This document shows positions 1 through 8,564 of a stretch of 51,218 nucleotides of DNA, piece after piece. The stretch covers positions 1 through 51,218 of the forward strand of contig JAJRPF010000069.1 in NCBI GenBank assembly GCA_024280885.1, in the 5' to 3' direction. Source of the stretch: Planctomycetota bacterium. GTDB taxonomy: Bacteria > Planctomycetota > JAJSAM01 > JAJVHW01. Made by a program: the position numbers and the translations under genes. Every line of letters begins with the position of its first letter. Position 1 is the stretch's first letter. The notes below the pieces were generated by a model. The model was not told the origin of the DNA. It saw only the letters and a program-made list of their open reading frames with translations, and made no database searches.

Positions 1-112
1 CGACCAGCGGTCCTGTCCTCCATGCTCTCTGACATTCCTGCCTCCTCTCGGAGGCGGCCATCGAGCCACTGCTACGCCATCGAAACAGGACACCTTTTTC
101 GGACACCAAACA
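1..112 (-). mobile_element. IS terminus with start of transposase gene (partial)
   Basis: Read on the - strand, this stretch is about 87% identical (by eye) to the + strand at 43880-43991. Both begin TGTTT(G/A)GTGTCCGA and continue through a GCCTCC-GAGA-GGAGGC hairpin into the same start of a transposase (M-S-E-S...). Here the start codon is at 35-33 and the gene runs off the left edge after 11 codons. The protein family is inferred from the longer 43957 copy. The element has inserted into, or been left next to, the 5' end of the nucleotide-sensor gene that follows on the + strand. Confidence 0.75.
40..55 (-). promoter_or_regulatory. hairpin covering the transposase ribosome-binding site
   Basis: A perfect 6-bp stem with a four-base GAGA loop (on the - strand) contains the GGAGG Shine-Dalgarno element of the IS transposase, just before its ATG. 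The identical hairpin occurs at 43937-43952. Sequestration of the site is inferred from the structure. Confidence 0.5.
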
Positions 113-115
113 CCG

Positions 116-736
116 TTGGCACCGGCCCGGTTCGGGGGCATCGCAGCCTGGACAGAGTTGGGAGCCCGAGTCGGCGTCGTTCTCACGCGCGGCGGAGATG
201 TCTTGGTGTTTGGCGGGGGGGCGCTTTGCTTCGCCCTACGGCGAGGACGGTGGGCGTATTTCCCGCACGAGTCGATCATCACCCAGATGGGCTCCGCATC
301 GCGTGCGGTGCGCGAGGCGGTGTACTCCAGTTCGTTGGACGCCTCGTTCGCGCACCACGGCGCATGCATCGCGATCATCCCGAAGTCGAGATCGACGTCG
401 AACGAGTTGGCCGAGATCCTGAAGCCTTCGGACCGGATCGAGGGATCCGAGGAGCCTCGCTCGAAGCTGGTGGGCGAACACCTCCCTCCGCGGTTTCAGG
501 ACGCCGATCGCCACCTGCGGCTTGCTCTCATGAACATGGATGGCGCTGTCGTACTCCGTGGTGACGGTGAGTGGATTGCGGTCGGATCGATCGTCCAATG
601 CCCAGGCGTCGCTGGTAAGGGCGGTCGCTTCGCTGCGACCTTGGCGCTGTCGAAACTCGGCTTCGCGCTCAAGGTCTCTCAGGACGGCGCGATCTCCGGA
701 TTCACGCGCGACGGGTTCGTCTACGGCGTTGCGTAG
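116..736 (+). CDS. 5'-truncated protein with a DisA/DAC-like nucleotide-sensor domain
   Basis: The C-terminal half resembles the diadenylate cyclase (DisA_N/DAC) fold: a DGA motif at residues 142-144, GGRFAATLALS at 169-179 where active cyclases have G-T-R-H-R-A-A, and VSQDGAI at 187-193 where they have a VSE-type motif. The RH(R) nucleotide-handling residues are replaced, so synthesis of c-di-AMP is unlikely and nucleotide sensing is more plausible. The preceding half (residues 20-90) has a second beta-rich block with a FAHHGACIAII motif. This resembles the predicted DACN-type sensor proteins linked to nucleotide-signalling conflict systems, but that naming is tentative. The frame opens right after the IS end at 112 with only a TTG (116) and no ribosome-binding site, so the true N-terminus is probably lost. 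Family assignment rests on motif recognition only. Confidence 0.55.
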   Translation: MAPARFGGIAAWTELGARVGVVLTRGGDVLVFGGGALCFALRRGRWAYFPHESIITQMGSASRAVREAVYSSSLDASFAHHGACIAIIPKSRSTSNELAEILKPSDRIEGSEEPRSKLVGEHLPPRFQDADRHLRLALMNMDGAVVLRGDGEWIAVGSIVQCPGVAGKGGRFAATLALSKLGFALKVSQDGAISGFTRDGFVYGVA

Positions 737-850
737 CGCGCGGGGGCTCCTCGGGCGACGAGTGGACCCGGGGGGGGGGGCGTTGGCGCATGAATGCCCT
801 CGCGGCGTGAGATCCCCATCGGCGAGTCTCCGATCCGGATGACGCGAGCC

Positions 851-1018
851 ATGTCCAGTAAGCGATCGCGTCCACCCGACGTGCAAGACGAAGTGCCGCG
901 CCCAAAGTGGGCCGAGCACGACAGGGGCCTCGTCGATCGCAGCGACCTGACACTTTGGACCTCGCAGGAGGCGATCGTCGGACGGCGCCCCGAGCCTGAG
1001 AAAACAGAGAGTGGTTAG
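851..1018 (+). pseudogene. IS5-family transposase N-terminal fragment
   Basis: The 55-codon frame contains WAEHDRGLVDRSDLTLW, the N-terminal signature of IS5/ISL2-type DDE transposases (usual form 'NWxEYxxALxxRGDLTLW'). It stops long before the catalytic domain, so it is a remnant. An 11-G homopolymer lies upstream at 770-780. Fragment status is certain from length. The family call is by pattern. Confidence 0.5.
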
Positions 1019-1064
1019 GAAGAGGGTTGCGGCTGGGGAGCCAACCCCACAACGCCCAGCCCTC

Positions 1065-2234
1065 TTACGAACTCGGAGGGGCAGGCGGCCGATATCCTCG
1101 ACAGGTTGTAGGGGTCCGAGCTTCGTCGTCGGGATCGGCCATCCGGTAGCTGGTGCTTCTCCCGCCGCCTTCGTTCTTGACGAGGATGTCGCGCTCCAGC
1201 AGTTCCTTGACGTCGCGCAGGGCCGTGTCCCGGGAGCACCTTGCGAGCTTGGCATACTTCGAAGTACTGAGGTGGCCGAGCCAATCGTGCTCGAGCATCC
1301 GGTTGATGACGTTGCGTTGGCGCTCGTTGACGGGCTTGGCGTTGATTCCCTGCCAAAGTCTGGCCTTGTGGAGCACGGTGGCGAGCATCGCATCGGAAGC
1401 TTCGACGGCGCGATCGAGACAGCCGAAGAACCACGCCAGCCAAGAGGTGATGTCGAGCGACCCGCGCTGGGCGGATTCAAGCTGGATGTAGTACTCCTTG
1501 CGCTCCGCTTCGATGCCCGACGACATGCTGTAGAAGCGCTCCTTCGATCCATCTGCTCGGGAGAGTGCCATCTCGGCAACGGCCCTCGCGATCCGGCCGT
1601 TGCCGTCGTCGAACGGATGGATCGTCACGAACCAGAGATGGGCCACGGCGGCCTTGAGTACCGGGTCCACGTCGGGAGCCCGGTTGAACCAGACCAGGAA
1701 CCGCTCCATCTCGTCTTCGAGGCGGCCTGCGTCCGGGGCCTGGAAGTGCACGCGCTCTCTTCCCATGGGGCCGGAGACGACCTGCATCGAGCCGGACTCG
1801 CCCCGGCGTAACGCGCCGACAGTGATCCGCCCCACGCCGCTTCTGCCCGTCGGAAAGAGCGCCGCGTGCCAGTCGTAGAGCCGCTCGCGCGTCAGGCGCT
1901 GATCGAACTTCTGCGTGGCATCGATCATCATCGCCACGATCCCTTCGACTTCGCGCCCGGGCTTGGGCAGGCCCGCAACATCCAGTCCGAGCTGGCGCGC
2001 AACTGACGAGCGGACTTCGGCAGTGTCGAGACTCTCGCCCTCGATTGCTGACGACTTGACGACTTCATCGGTGAGCGCAGCGAGACTCGCCTCCGTCCGC
2101 AGCTCGAACCCCAGGACCTCCATCTTGCCGAGATGCTTGCCCTGCTTGTGGCGCACCGCCGCCAGGGCGCCGGCCAACGCTCGCATGTCCCAGGTGAACT
2201 CCGGCCACTTGATCAACTCATGAATGTAGGTCAT
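1065..2234 (-). CDS. Fic family protein (AMP-transferase) with DUF4172 and winged helix
   Basis: A 389-residue Fic protein. The catalytic motif HPFDDGNGRIAR is at residues 206-217 with H206 as the general base, so it should transfer a nucleotide monophosphate, normally AMP, to a protein hydroxyl. The N-terminal block (residues 2-45, IHELIKWPEFTW...) matches DUF4172. The inhibitory helix motif S/TxxxE(G/N) is at 61-66 (SSAIEG), with E65 predicted to block the ATP gamma-phosphate site, as in class II Fic proteins. The C-terminal 70 residues look like a winged helix (CSRDTALRDVKELL), as in many Fic proteins that autoregulate. The start at 2234 is chosen because GAGAGG lies just upstream; longer starts have no such site. 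It is divergent from the AbiE-like antitoxin gene at 2464, in an accessory stretch, so it may be part of a toxin-antitoxin or defence island. Confidence 0.9.
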   Translation of the reverse strand: MTYIHELIKWPEFTWDMRALAGALAAVRHKQGKHLGKMEVLGFELRTEASLAALTDEVVKSSAIEGESLDTAEVRSSVARQLGLDVAGLPKPGREVEGIVAMMIDATQKFDQRLTRERLYDWHAALFPTGRSGVGRITVGALRRGESGSMQVVSGPMGRERVHFQAPDAGRLEDEMERFLVWFNRAPDVDPVLKAAVAHLWFVTIHPFDDGNGRIARAVAEMALSRADGSKERFYSMSSGIEAERKEYYIQLESAQRGSLDITSWLAWFFGCLDRAVEASDAMLATVLHKARLWQGINAKPVNERQRNVINRMLEHDWLGHLSTSKYAKLARCSRDTALRDVKELLERDILVKNEGGGRSTSYRMADPDDEARTPTTCRGYRPPAPPSS

Positions 2235-2440
2235 ATTCCATGCACCTCTCACGGCGATTGTGCCCGTTATTCGCTGTATCGCCACGCAATCCATGCAGCC
2301 AATGCGGCGCATAGGGTATCTAATCGCCGCAGTACGGGCGCCTGGCCAGCGCCGCGAGCCCGGAGTCCGCGCCTTCCTGTTGGCGCATGCCTGTCCGACC
2401 GCTTCCCGGACCGGATGGACAAAAAGGTCAGCACATAGAG

Positions 2441-2459
2441 ACAAGTGCCGTCAACTTGT
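2441..2459. promoter_or_regulatory. inverted repeat before the abiEi-like gene, possible operator
   Basis: ACAAGT (2441-2446) and its exact complement ACTTGT (2454-2459) flank a 7-bp spacer and end 4 bp before the ATG at 2464. AbiEi antitoxins autoregulate by binding inverted repeats in their own promoters, so this is a candidate operator. The half-sites are short. Confidence 0.3.
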
Positions 2460-2463
2460 ACCA

Positions 2464-3075
2464 ATGTCCGTGATCAACCCCAGCCGTGAACGTGCGATCC
2501 GGGTGTTCCGCGAGCACGACGGCGTGCTTCGGACCAAGGATGCCCTGGGCCTCGGCATCCACCGACGCACGCTGTATGCGATGCGTGACGACGGGGAAGT
2601 GGAACGCATCGCGCGCGGGCTATATCGGCTGGCGGAGCTCCCTCCGCTCACCGAGCCCGACCTGGCCACCGTAGCCCTACGCGCACCGGACGCCGTCCTG
2701 TGCCTCGTCTCCGCGCTCGCGTTTCATGACATCACGACGGAGATCCCCCACGCCGTGTACGTCGCCCTGCAAAGGGGAGCCAAGCGCCCGCGAGTACGCG
2801 ACGTGCCGGTGCGCGCGTTCTGGTTCTCGGAAGCGGCCTTCGAGGCAGGGATCGAAACTCACACCGTGGATGGGATCGAAGTGCGCGTCTACGCAGCGGC
2901 CAAGTCCGTCGCCGACGCATTCAAGTACCGCAACAAGCTGGGTCTGGACGTCGCGGTGGATGCGCTCAAGCTCTACCTGGCCCGCTCACGCGGGCTCACG
3001 GCCGAACTGACGAAGTACGCGCGGATCTGCCGGGTCGAACGCGTGATGCGCCCCTATCTAGAGGCGCTTCTATGA
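2464..3075 (+). CDS. abiEi: AbiEi-type antitoxin / transcriptional regulator
   Basis: A 203-residue protein whose N-terminal 55 residues form a winged helix (LRTKDALGLGIHRRTLYAMR... followed by IARGLYRL), typical of AbiEi_4. It is followed by the AbiEi C-terminal domain (AVLCLVSALAFHDI, then VYAAAKSVADAFKYRNKLG). AbiEi is the antitoxin of the type IV AbiE abortive-infection system. It represses its own promoter and neutralises AbiEii without a stable complex. The ATG at 2464 was chosen because the fold begins there; upstream in-frame codons are low-complexity. Its stop overlaps the start of the next gene by ATGA (3072-3075), the usual AbiE coupling, but that toxin gene is broken. Confidence 0.85.
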   Translation: MSVINPSRERAIRVFREHDGVLRTKDALGLGIHRRTLYAMRDDGEVERIARGLYRLAELPPLTEPDLATVALRAPDAVLCLVSALAFHDITTEIPHAVYVALQRGAKRPRVRDVPVRAFWFSEAAFEAGIETHTVDGIEVRVYAAAKSVADAFKYRNKLGLDVAVDALKLYLARSRGLTAELTKYARICRVERVMRPYLEALL

Positions 3076-3450
3076 CGCGCCGCAGGGTCACGAACATGGC
3101 GGACTCCGTCCACCGACGGCTGCTCAATCGGGCGCGCAACTCGGGCCGGACGTTCAACGAACTCGTCCAGTGGTTCGCGATGGAGCGGTTCCTGTACCGG
3201 CTCTCGGTGTCTCCCCACGGCGGGCACTTCGTTCTGAAGGGCGCTCTCGTGCGATCCAACGCGCGACGCTCGATGGAAGAGCTTCCTGCGGAAGAACCGG
3301 CTCGACGACGGGCCCCAGGATCTCGAGTCCGTCGTCGTCGACGTGGCCCGTTTCCTGGGGCCCGTCCTCTCGGCCATGCGCAGCGAGGAGGCGTTCCGGC
3401 TTGTCTGGAATGCGGATCGCGGCTGGACCGAGGCTGAGCCTCCAGTCTGA
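3072..3450 (+). pseudogene. abiEii: AbiEii-type nucleotidyltransferase toxin with internal deletion
   Basis: Codons 1-55 read as a normal AbiEii N-terminus (ITNM-like VTNMADSVHRRLLN, then ERFLYRLS and FVLKGAL). From about 3250 the frame changes. The -1/+2 frame from about 3252 to the TGA at 3448-3450 reads as the normal AbiEii C-terminus (WKSFLRKNRLDDGPQDL, then FLGPVLSAM). The central part of the usual ~280-300-residue toxin, with the nucleotidyltransferase motif GS/T-x-D-[LI]-D and the catalytic core, is missing. Deletion across the middle is the simplest reading, and activity is not possible. The antitoxin gene upstream is intact, so it would now be an orphan regulator. Confidence 0.8.
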
Positions 3451-3764
3451 GAAACACAGAACGCTCAAGTGCGTCCCTTCCGTCGGGCCAACGCCATCCG
3501 GTCCCAACGAGGGGCTCCGGTTGGTTGACGCGGCACCCTCCGGCGCGCGATCCGCCACCAGTCGCGCGCCCCACGCCAGCCCCAGGCACTTGCCCGCCTG
3601 CGTGGACCATCGAATGGCGCAACTCACTCTTCCCAGGCCGCGAGCGACGGACTTGCGTACTTGGCAACCGTGCCCCGACGCGGTTTTTCGCGCTCGTCGC
3701 GGCGGAGGTCGTCGCGGATCGTCACTTCGGCATCGATGATCACACCCGGATCTGGAGGACGCTG
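3451..3764. other. no recognisable gene
   Basis: I see open frames on both strands but none with recognisable protein character. The stretch lies between two gene fragments and is probably decayed sequence. Confidence 0.4.
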
Positions 3765-3953
3765 ATGGATCGGCTCGTCACATTGCCTGTACGGCAAGTG
3801 CTACTGCATCAGATTGCGCGCACCATTCTGGCCCTCGACGCTCGCCCTCACGCGCGCGTCGCGATCGACGGATTCGACGGCGCGGGGAAGAGCGCGTTCG
3901 CCGAGGTCGTGATCGACAATCACCACCTCGCCGCACCGTTCATCGAGCGATGA
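3765..3953 (+). pseudogene. N-terminal fragment of a uridine-kinase-like P-loop protein
   Basis: The 62-codon frame starts at an ATG preceded by GGAGG (3755-3759) and reads into VAIDGFDGAGKSAFAE, a Walker A (GxxGxGKS) in the context typical of uridine/phosphoribulokinase-like enzymes. It stops 12 codons later, whereas these enzymes are about 200 residues long, so the nucleoside- or metabolite-binding part is lost. The downstream sequence does not resume the fold in another frame that I can see. Confidence 0.55.
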
Positions 3954-4349
3954 CGGATCGGCCTCGGTGGCACCACAGAGATCAGGGCTCCGCCGCTGCT
4001 CTGGATCAGAACGGGAGAGAGCCTCGCGGCTTGGATCGTACCCGGGCGTCGGCGGTCGACCTGGCTTCGCGATGCGACGTCGTCGCTCCGCCGCCGACCG
4101 GGGACGGCGGGGCGTTCTCGCGAGTGCGCCCCGCGGTCCCCGTCGAGCGGCGGACCGAGGGCGTCATCGCAGTCGAGCCAGTTGGAGCGCCCCTCGCCGG
4201 GTACCATCCAAGTGCAGCGTCCGCCCTCGTCTTTTCAGTGACCCGCGTACGCCGCGGGACACGAGATCTGGCCGCAGACTCGGCCTGATCGCGAGTACCC
4301 TCAATCGCGCTGCACCGACCATTGATCAGCGCGCAGCGAGGAGGCGGCG
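3954..4349. other. no recognisable gene; leader of the carboxypeptidase gene
   Basis: Nothing in either strand resembles a protein family. The last bases hold the AGGAGG ribosome-binding site (4338-4343) of the next gene. A promoter must lie here, but no clear -35/-10 pair can be picked out. Confidence 0.35.
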
Positions 4350-5894
4350 ATGTCGGATTGGAAGTGGCTCGGTCGAACGGCTCTCATCATCTCGGTCGCG
4401 CTCTCGTTCGCTGCGAGTGCGTCTGCCCAGGAAGACCCGCACGCGAAGCCGGCGGCGGTCGCGAAGGACGACGCGGACGCCACGGTCGAGGTCCCCGCGG
4501 ACGAGACGCGCACGAGCGAAGACAGTGTCACCATCGGTGGTGAAGTGGTCCCGTACGTCGTGACCACGGGGACACAGCCCGTGTGGGACGCGGACGGGAA
4601 GCCGGTCGCTTCGATGTTCTACACATACTACCGGCGCAGCGACATCGAGGACGCGACGACACGCCCGCTCGTGTTCTCGTTCAACGGTGGACCGGGGTCG
4701 GCTTCGGTGTGGATGCATCTGGCGTACACCGGGCCGCGTCTGCTCAAGATCGATGACGAGGGCTATCCGGTACAGCCCTACGGCATTCAGGAGAACCCGC
4801 ACTCGATCCTCGACGTGGCGGACATCATCTTCATCGATCCGGTGAACACGGGCTTCTCGCGCATTCTCGGTAAGGCGGATCGCGAGCAGTTCTTCGGCGT
4901 GAACGAGGACATCGCCTACCTGGCCCGCTGGCTCGGAACGTTTGTGACCCGACAGGGACGCTGGACCAGTCCGAAGTACCTGATCGGCGAGTCCTACGGA
5001 ACGACGCGCGTCGCGGGCCTCGCGGGCGCGCTCCAGGGATCGCAGTGGATGTTCTTGAACGGCGTCGTTCTCGTCTCTCCGACCGGACTCGGCATCGATC
5101 GCGATGGACCGGTCGGCAAGGCACTCACACTGCCCTACTACGCAGCGACCGCGTGGTTCCACGGCAAACTTGAGAAGGCGCTGCAGGACAAGGATCTGGA
5201 GGAGATCCTGCCCGAGGTCGAGGCGTTCACACTCGACGAGTTGCTACCCGCCATCGCGCGCGGCGGCTCGCTGGCGAAGGGTGATCGCGAGCGGATTGAT
5301 ACCGCGTACGCGCGTTACTCGGGACTCGATGTGGCCACCGTGCGACAGCACAACATGGCGGTGCCGACGTCGTTCTTCTGGAAGGAACTGCTGCGCGAAG
5401 AGGGCCTGACGGTCGGACGTCTCGACTCGCGCTATCGCGGACTCGATCGGGCGGACTCCGGCACGCGACCAGACTTCGATCCCGCCCTCTCGGCGTGGAA
5501 TCACGCGTTCTCACCGGCAATCAACCACTACCTGCGCGACGTGCTCGAATACGACACCGACTTGCAGTACTGGCTCTTCGGGCCGGTCCATCCGTGGAAC
5601 CGTGACGGCGACCGCACGGGCAGAACCTTGCAGCACGCGATGGCGCAGAACCCGTACCTCCACGTACTCGTGCAATCCGGCTACTACGACGGCGGAACCG
5701 ACTATTTCAACGCGAAGTACACGATGTGGAACATGGACCCGTCAGGTCGCTTTCAGGATCGCATGACGTGGAAGGGCTATCGCTCGGGGCACATGATGTA
5801 TCTGCGTCGCCCTGATCTGAAAGCCGCGAACGACGACATCCGCGCCTTCATCAAGCGCACGATGCCGACGCCGGGGACTCCCGCGAAGCGGTAG
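4350..5894 (+). CDS. secreted serine carboxypeptidase, peptidase family S10
   Basis: A 514-residue protein with a Sec signal peptide (residues 1-26, ending ASASAQ). The oxyanion/loop motif FNGGPG is at 111-116 and the nucleophile motif GESYG has S215. The acid (YYDGGTD near 450) and histidine (YRSGHMMYL near 478) regions come in the order of an alpha/beta-hydrolase S10 peptidase. It should remove C-terminal residues from peptides outside the cytoplasm. The ATG has an AGGAGG seven bases upstream. Next comes a 61-bp gap and another exported protein on the same strand, so they may be co-transcribed. Substrate specificity cannot be read from the sequence. Confidence 0.92.
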   Translation: MSDWKWLGRTALIISVALSFAASASAQEDPHAKPAAVAKDDADATVEVPADETRTSEDSVTIGGEVVPYVVTTGTQPVWDADGKPVASMFYTYYRRSDIEDATTRPLVFSFNGGPGSASVWMHLAYTGPRLLKIDDEGYPVQPYGIQENPHSILDVADIIFIDPVNTGFSRILGKADREQFFGVNEDIAYLARWLGTFVTRQGRWTSPKYLIGESYGTTRVAGLAGALQGSQWMFLNGVVLVSPTGLGIDRDGPVGKALTLPYYAATAWFHGKLEKALQDKDLEEILPEVEAFTLDELLPAIARGGSLAKGDRERIDTAYARYSGLDVATVRQHNMAVPTSFFWKELLREEGLTVGRLDSRYRGLDRADSGTRPDFDPALSAWNHAFSPAINHYLRDVLEYDTDLQYWLFGPVHPWNRDGDRTGRTLQHAMAQNPYLHVLVQSGYYDGGTDYFNAKYTMWNMDPSGRFQDRMTWKGYRSGHMMYLRRPDLKAANDDIRAFIKRTMPTPGTPAKR

Positions 5895-5955
5895 CAGCGG
5901 GCTCGGACTCGCGGGTGTCTGCGAACCGACTCGCGTCCAGAACGTTCATGTCGGG

Positions 5956-7404
5956 GTGCGACATCACCTCTTCGCCGTCCCCGCGATCATCGTGCTCTCC
6001 GGCGCCGTCGGGGTCGTAGGACTCACGCTCGACCGCGACGCCCCGGTTCCAGCGGTATCCGGCGACGTCGCCGCACGGGTTCCGATGATCGGACGGGAGG
6101 CTGCAACATCACGCACCCGTCGACGCCGTCACGTCGCAAGGCTGTCGGAAGTAGCGACCGCCGCGTCTCCCGCAACGGCGCAACCGGCCGACGATGTAAC
6201 GACCGGGCAGCTCTACTTCACTGATCTGAGTGCCGATCTCTATCTCACGATCGACGGAGAGCCGAAGGGCAATCGACGCCACACGCTCGAACCGGGCCCC
6301 CACTCCGTCTTGCTCCTTCACCGTGACCGCGAGATCGGACGACTGCAGGTTGACGTGCCGCGAGGCGGGATCACCCGCGTCGCGACCGCGGACTTCCGCG
6401 TCAACTCGGAGTGCGTGGCGCGATCGGCGCACGAACGCCTGCTGCCAGAGCACGTCTTTCGCGGTTGCTACAAGATGTCGATCTCCACGGACTTCGCGAT
6501 GGTCTGGGTGGCACGGCATCAGGCGGCGAACGGGTTCTGGTCGGCGAGCGGGTTCCAAGACGCGTGCCGCGGACGCCGCTGCGAGGGCGCGCGTCCGGAC
6601 GTTGGTGACGTGGAGGTCACGGCACTCACGCTGCTGTCCTACTTGGGCGCCGGCGAGACGCACAACGTTGGAGTGTTCAAGGGCGCAACCAAGTCAGGTC
6701 TGAGGGCTCTGAAGACGATCCAAGACAACGATGGGCGTCTCGCGAAGAAGCCGGATCGGCGCGGTCACGCGCTGGCCGCGCTCGCGATGACCGAGGCGTT
6801 CGGGGTGACCGGTAGTCGCCTGTGGTGGGCGCCGGCGCAACGCGCTCTTGATGTAGTCCTCGCTGCGGATCCTGCCGGGGACGCGGAGATCGCAGCGCTC
6901 GAAGCCTGCCTGCTCGCGTCGGCCGTCAATGCCGAACTCCAGATACCCGACTCAGCAAATCTGCTCCCGTCCAGATTGCGGCACCTCGAGGGCTTCGGTC
7001 TCCCCGGAACGTCGGTGCCGCGCGTGACAGCCCTGCTCCTCGCCGCGCGCGCCCTCCTCGACGAAGAACCGACTCAGAATGCGACACTGGCCTCCGGGAC
7101 GAGGGCTCTCACCTCACATCTCTCCCGCCTCTACGAGGTCGGACTCGGAGACACGATCGACCCGCTCACCACGTACTTCCTCACGATCGCGGCGTGCCAA
7201 GTCGGCGGTCCCACGTGGAAGGAGTGGAACGCCACCGTCAAGCGACTCGTTGTGGACTCGCAGGAGGCAGGCGGAAGCTGGGCTCCCGCGAGCGACAGCG
7301 CCTCCGGCGGCTTGCGCAGCCGGCTCACAACGACGGTCTTCAACATTCTCACGCTGGAAGTCAACTACCGCTACCGCCGCGTCTTCGGCGCCAGCGACGG
7401 CTAA
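5956..7404 (+). CDS. exported toroid (prenyltransferase/squalene-oxidase-like repeat) protein
   Basis: A 482-residue protein starting at GTG with a hydrophobic N-terminus (LFAVPAIIVLSGAVGVVGL) that acts as signal peptide or anchor. Residues 75-140 look like a PEGA-type beta-sandwich (LYLTIDGEPKGNRRHTLEPG). From about residue 180 it has alpha-alpha toroid repeats (ANGFWSAS..., VTALTLLSYLGAG, GHALAALAMTEAFG), as in terpene-cyclase-like structural proteins common in Planctomycetota. The DxDD protonation motif of true cyclases is not seen, so a binding or structural role is more likely than catalysis. An ATG eight bases earlier (5948) is out of frame. Confidence 0.65.
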   Translation: MRHHLFAVPAIIVLSGAVGVVGLTLDRDAPVPAVSGDVAARVPMIGREAATSRTRRRRHVARLSEVATAASPATAQPADDVTTGQLYFTDLSADLYLTIDGEPKGNRRHTLEPGPHSVLLLHRDREIGRLQVDVPRGGITRVATADFRVNSECVARSAHERLLPEHVFRGCYKMSISTDFAMVWVARHQAANGFWSASGFQDACRGRRCEGARPDVGDVEVTALTLLSYLGAGETHNVGVFKGATKSGLRALKTIQDNDGRLAKKPDRRGHALAALAMTEAFGVTGSRLWWAPAQRALDVVLAADPAGDAEIAALEACLLASAVNAELQIPDSANLLPSRLRHLEGFGLPGTSVPRVTALLLAARALLDEEPTQNATLASGTRALTSHLSRLYEVGLGDTIDPLTTYFLTIAACQVGGPTWKEWNATVKRLVVDSQEAGGSWAPASDSASGGLRSRLTTTVFNILTLEVNYRYRRVFGASDG

Positions 7405-7474
7405 CCGACAGGCCGCTCTCCGGCAGCTCGCCCACGGAGGGAATGCGATCGCGGTCGTCGCGGTTGAGTCCGAT

Positions 7475-8521
7475 ATGGAACGCTCCCAGTGCCTTGCCAT
7501 TGCCGTCATGCTGCTTCTCGCGACACTCGGAGGCAGCGCTCGCGCGGAGCGCATCGACGTCGTTGCGGGAGAGTCGATCCAGGCCGCGATTGACGGCGCT
7601 GCCGAAGGCGACGAGATCGTGCTCGGCGCGGGTCGCTATCAGGGGGACATCGACTTCCTCGGAAAGGCGATCTTCATCCGCGGCGTCGGCCACAAGACCG
7701 TCGTCGTCGGTAGCGGCGAAGGCCCGGTCGTCCGATTCACGAACGGCGAGGGCAACGAGAGCGTTCTCGACTCGATCCGGGTCACCGGCGGTCGGGCGAT
7801 CCAGGGCGGCGGCATCCTGATTCGAGGAGCAAGCCCAGTCGTCGTGCGCTGTGTGATCACGCGCAACCGAGCGTCCGCGCGAGGCAGCGGCATCCACATC
7901 GAACGCGGATCGAAAGCGCTCATCTTCAACAACCTCATTACGTTCAACCGACGTGCAGGTGGCGGCGATCCGCACAGTGTTGAGATCGTCGACGCGGCTC
8001 CGATCGTCGCGAACAACACCATCGCACGCGGAGACAGCAACGGCGTGATCCTGCGCGGTGTTTCGTCCGCGATCATTGTGAACAACGTGATCGCATGGAA
8101 CGGCGCGCGCGTCGGCGGCAAGTTGCGCGGACGCGGAATCTGCGATTTCAGCGGAGGCGTCGCGACCATCGTCGGCAACGTCTTCCATCGCAACCGCATC
8201 GCGGCACTCCTGCGCAACGGGACGGACTACAAGCGCGTCGCGTCACTCCAGAACGGTGCAGGCGACGCGCGTGTGCGCGAGAACAGGGACGGAAATCCAG
8301 GCGTGAGGCGCACGCCTCCACGCAAGGCGCGGCTGTCGCGACCGCGCCACTTCTCGTTGCGTCGCAACGGACGCGCGGTCGACGGCGGGATCGAAGCACC
8401 GGTCTGCACGGACGAAGACGGGTCACGAACCGACGCGGGATGGACCGGTGGCCCCTTCGCCGAAGGCGCCGCCGCCCCGCTTGCAATCGATGCGTGCGTT
8501 CGCGGTCTGTCCTCGCTCTGA
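7475..8521 (+). CDS. secreted right-handed beta-helix protein
   Basis: A 348-residue protein with a signal peptide (MERSQCLAIAVMLLLATLGG, cleaved near SARA). The IDVVAGESIQAAIDGAAEGDEI motif typical of NosD/pectate-lyase-like (DUF1565) helices follows. Several coils carry 'xVxxNxIxxN' turns (VVRCVITRNRAS, LIFNNLITFN, IVANNTIARGD, IIVNNVIAWN, IVGNVFHRN). Catalytic residues of a polysaccharide lyase are not apparent. The ATG at 7475 was chosen because the signal peptide begins there; earlier in-frame starts lie inside the previous gene. A strong hairpin overlaps its stop codon. Confidence 0.75.
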   Translation: MERSQCLAIAVMLLLATLGGSARAERIDVVAGESIQAAIDGAAEGDEIVLGAGRYQGDIDFLGKAIFIRGVGHKTVVVGSGEGPVVRFTNGEGNESVLDSIRVTGGRAIQGGGILIRGASPVVVRCVITRNRASARGSGIHIERGSKALIFNNLITFNRRAGGGDPHSVEIVDAAPIVANNTIARGDSNGVILRGVSSAIIVNNVIAWNGARVGGKLRGRGICDFSGGVATIVGNVFHRNRIAALLRNGTDYKRVASLQNGAGDARVRENRDGNPGVRRTPPRKARLSRPRHFSLRRNGRAVDGGIEAPVCTDEDGSRTDAGWTGGPFAEGAAAPLAIDACVRGLSSL

Positions 8522-8530
8522 CAGACCGCG
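8501..8530. terminator. bidirectional terminator-like hairpin between convergent genes
   Basis: CGCGGTCTGTC and its exact complement GACAGACCGCG form an 11-bp perfect stem with an 8-nt loop at the convergence of the beta-helix gene (+) and the SPFH operon (-). There is no long T tract on either side, so factor-independent termination may be weak. Confidence 0.5.
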
Positions 8531-8564
8531 CCCGCTCCTTCTGCGTCGACGACGCGGAACGGCG

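Noticed and set aside
236..1579. 447-codon - strand frame across the left end
   Set aside because: It runs through the Fic gene in another frame and through the nucleotide-sensor gene on the other strand; composition is arginine/serine-rich shadow.
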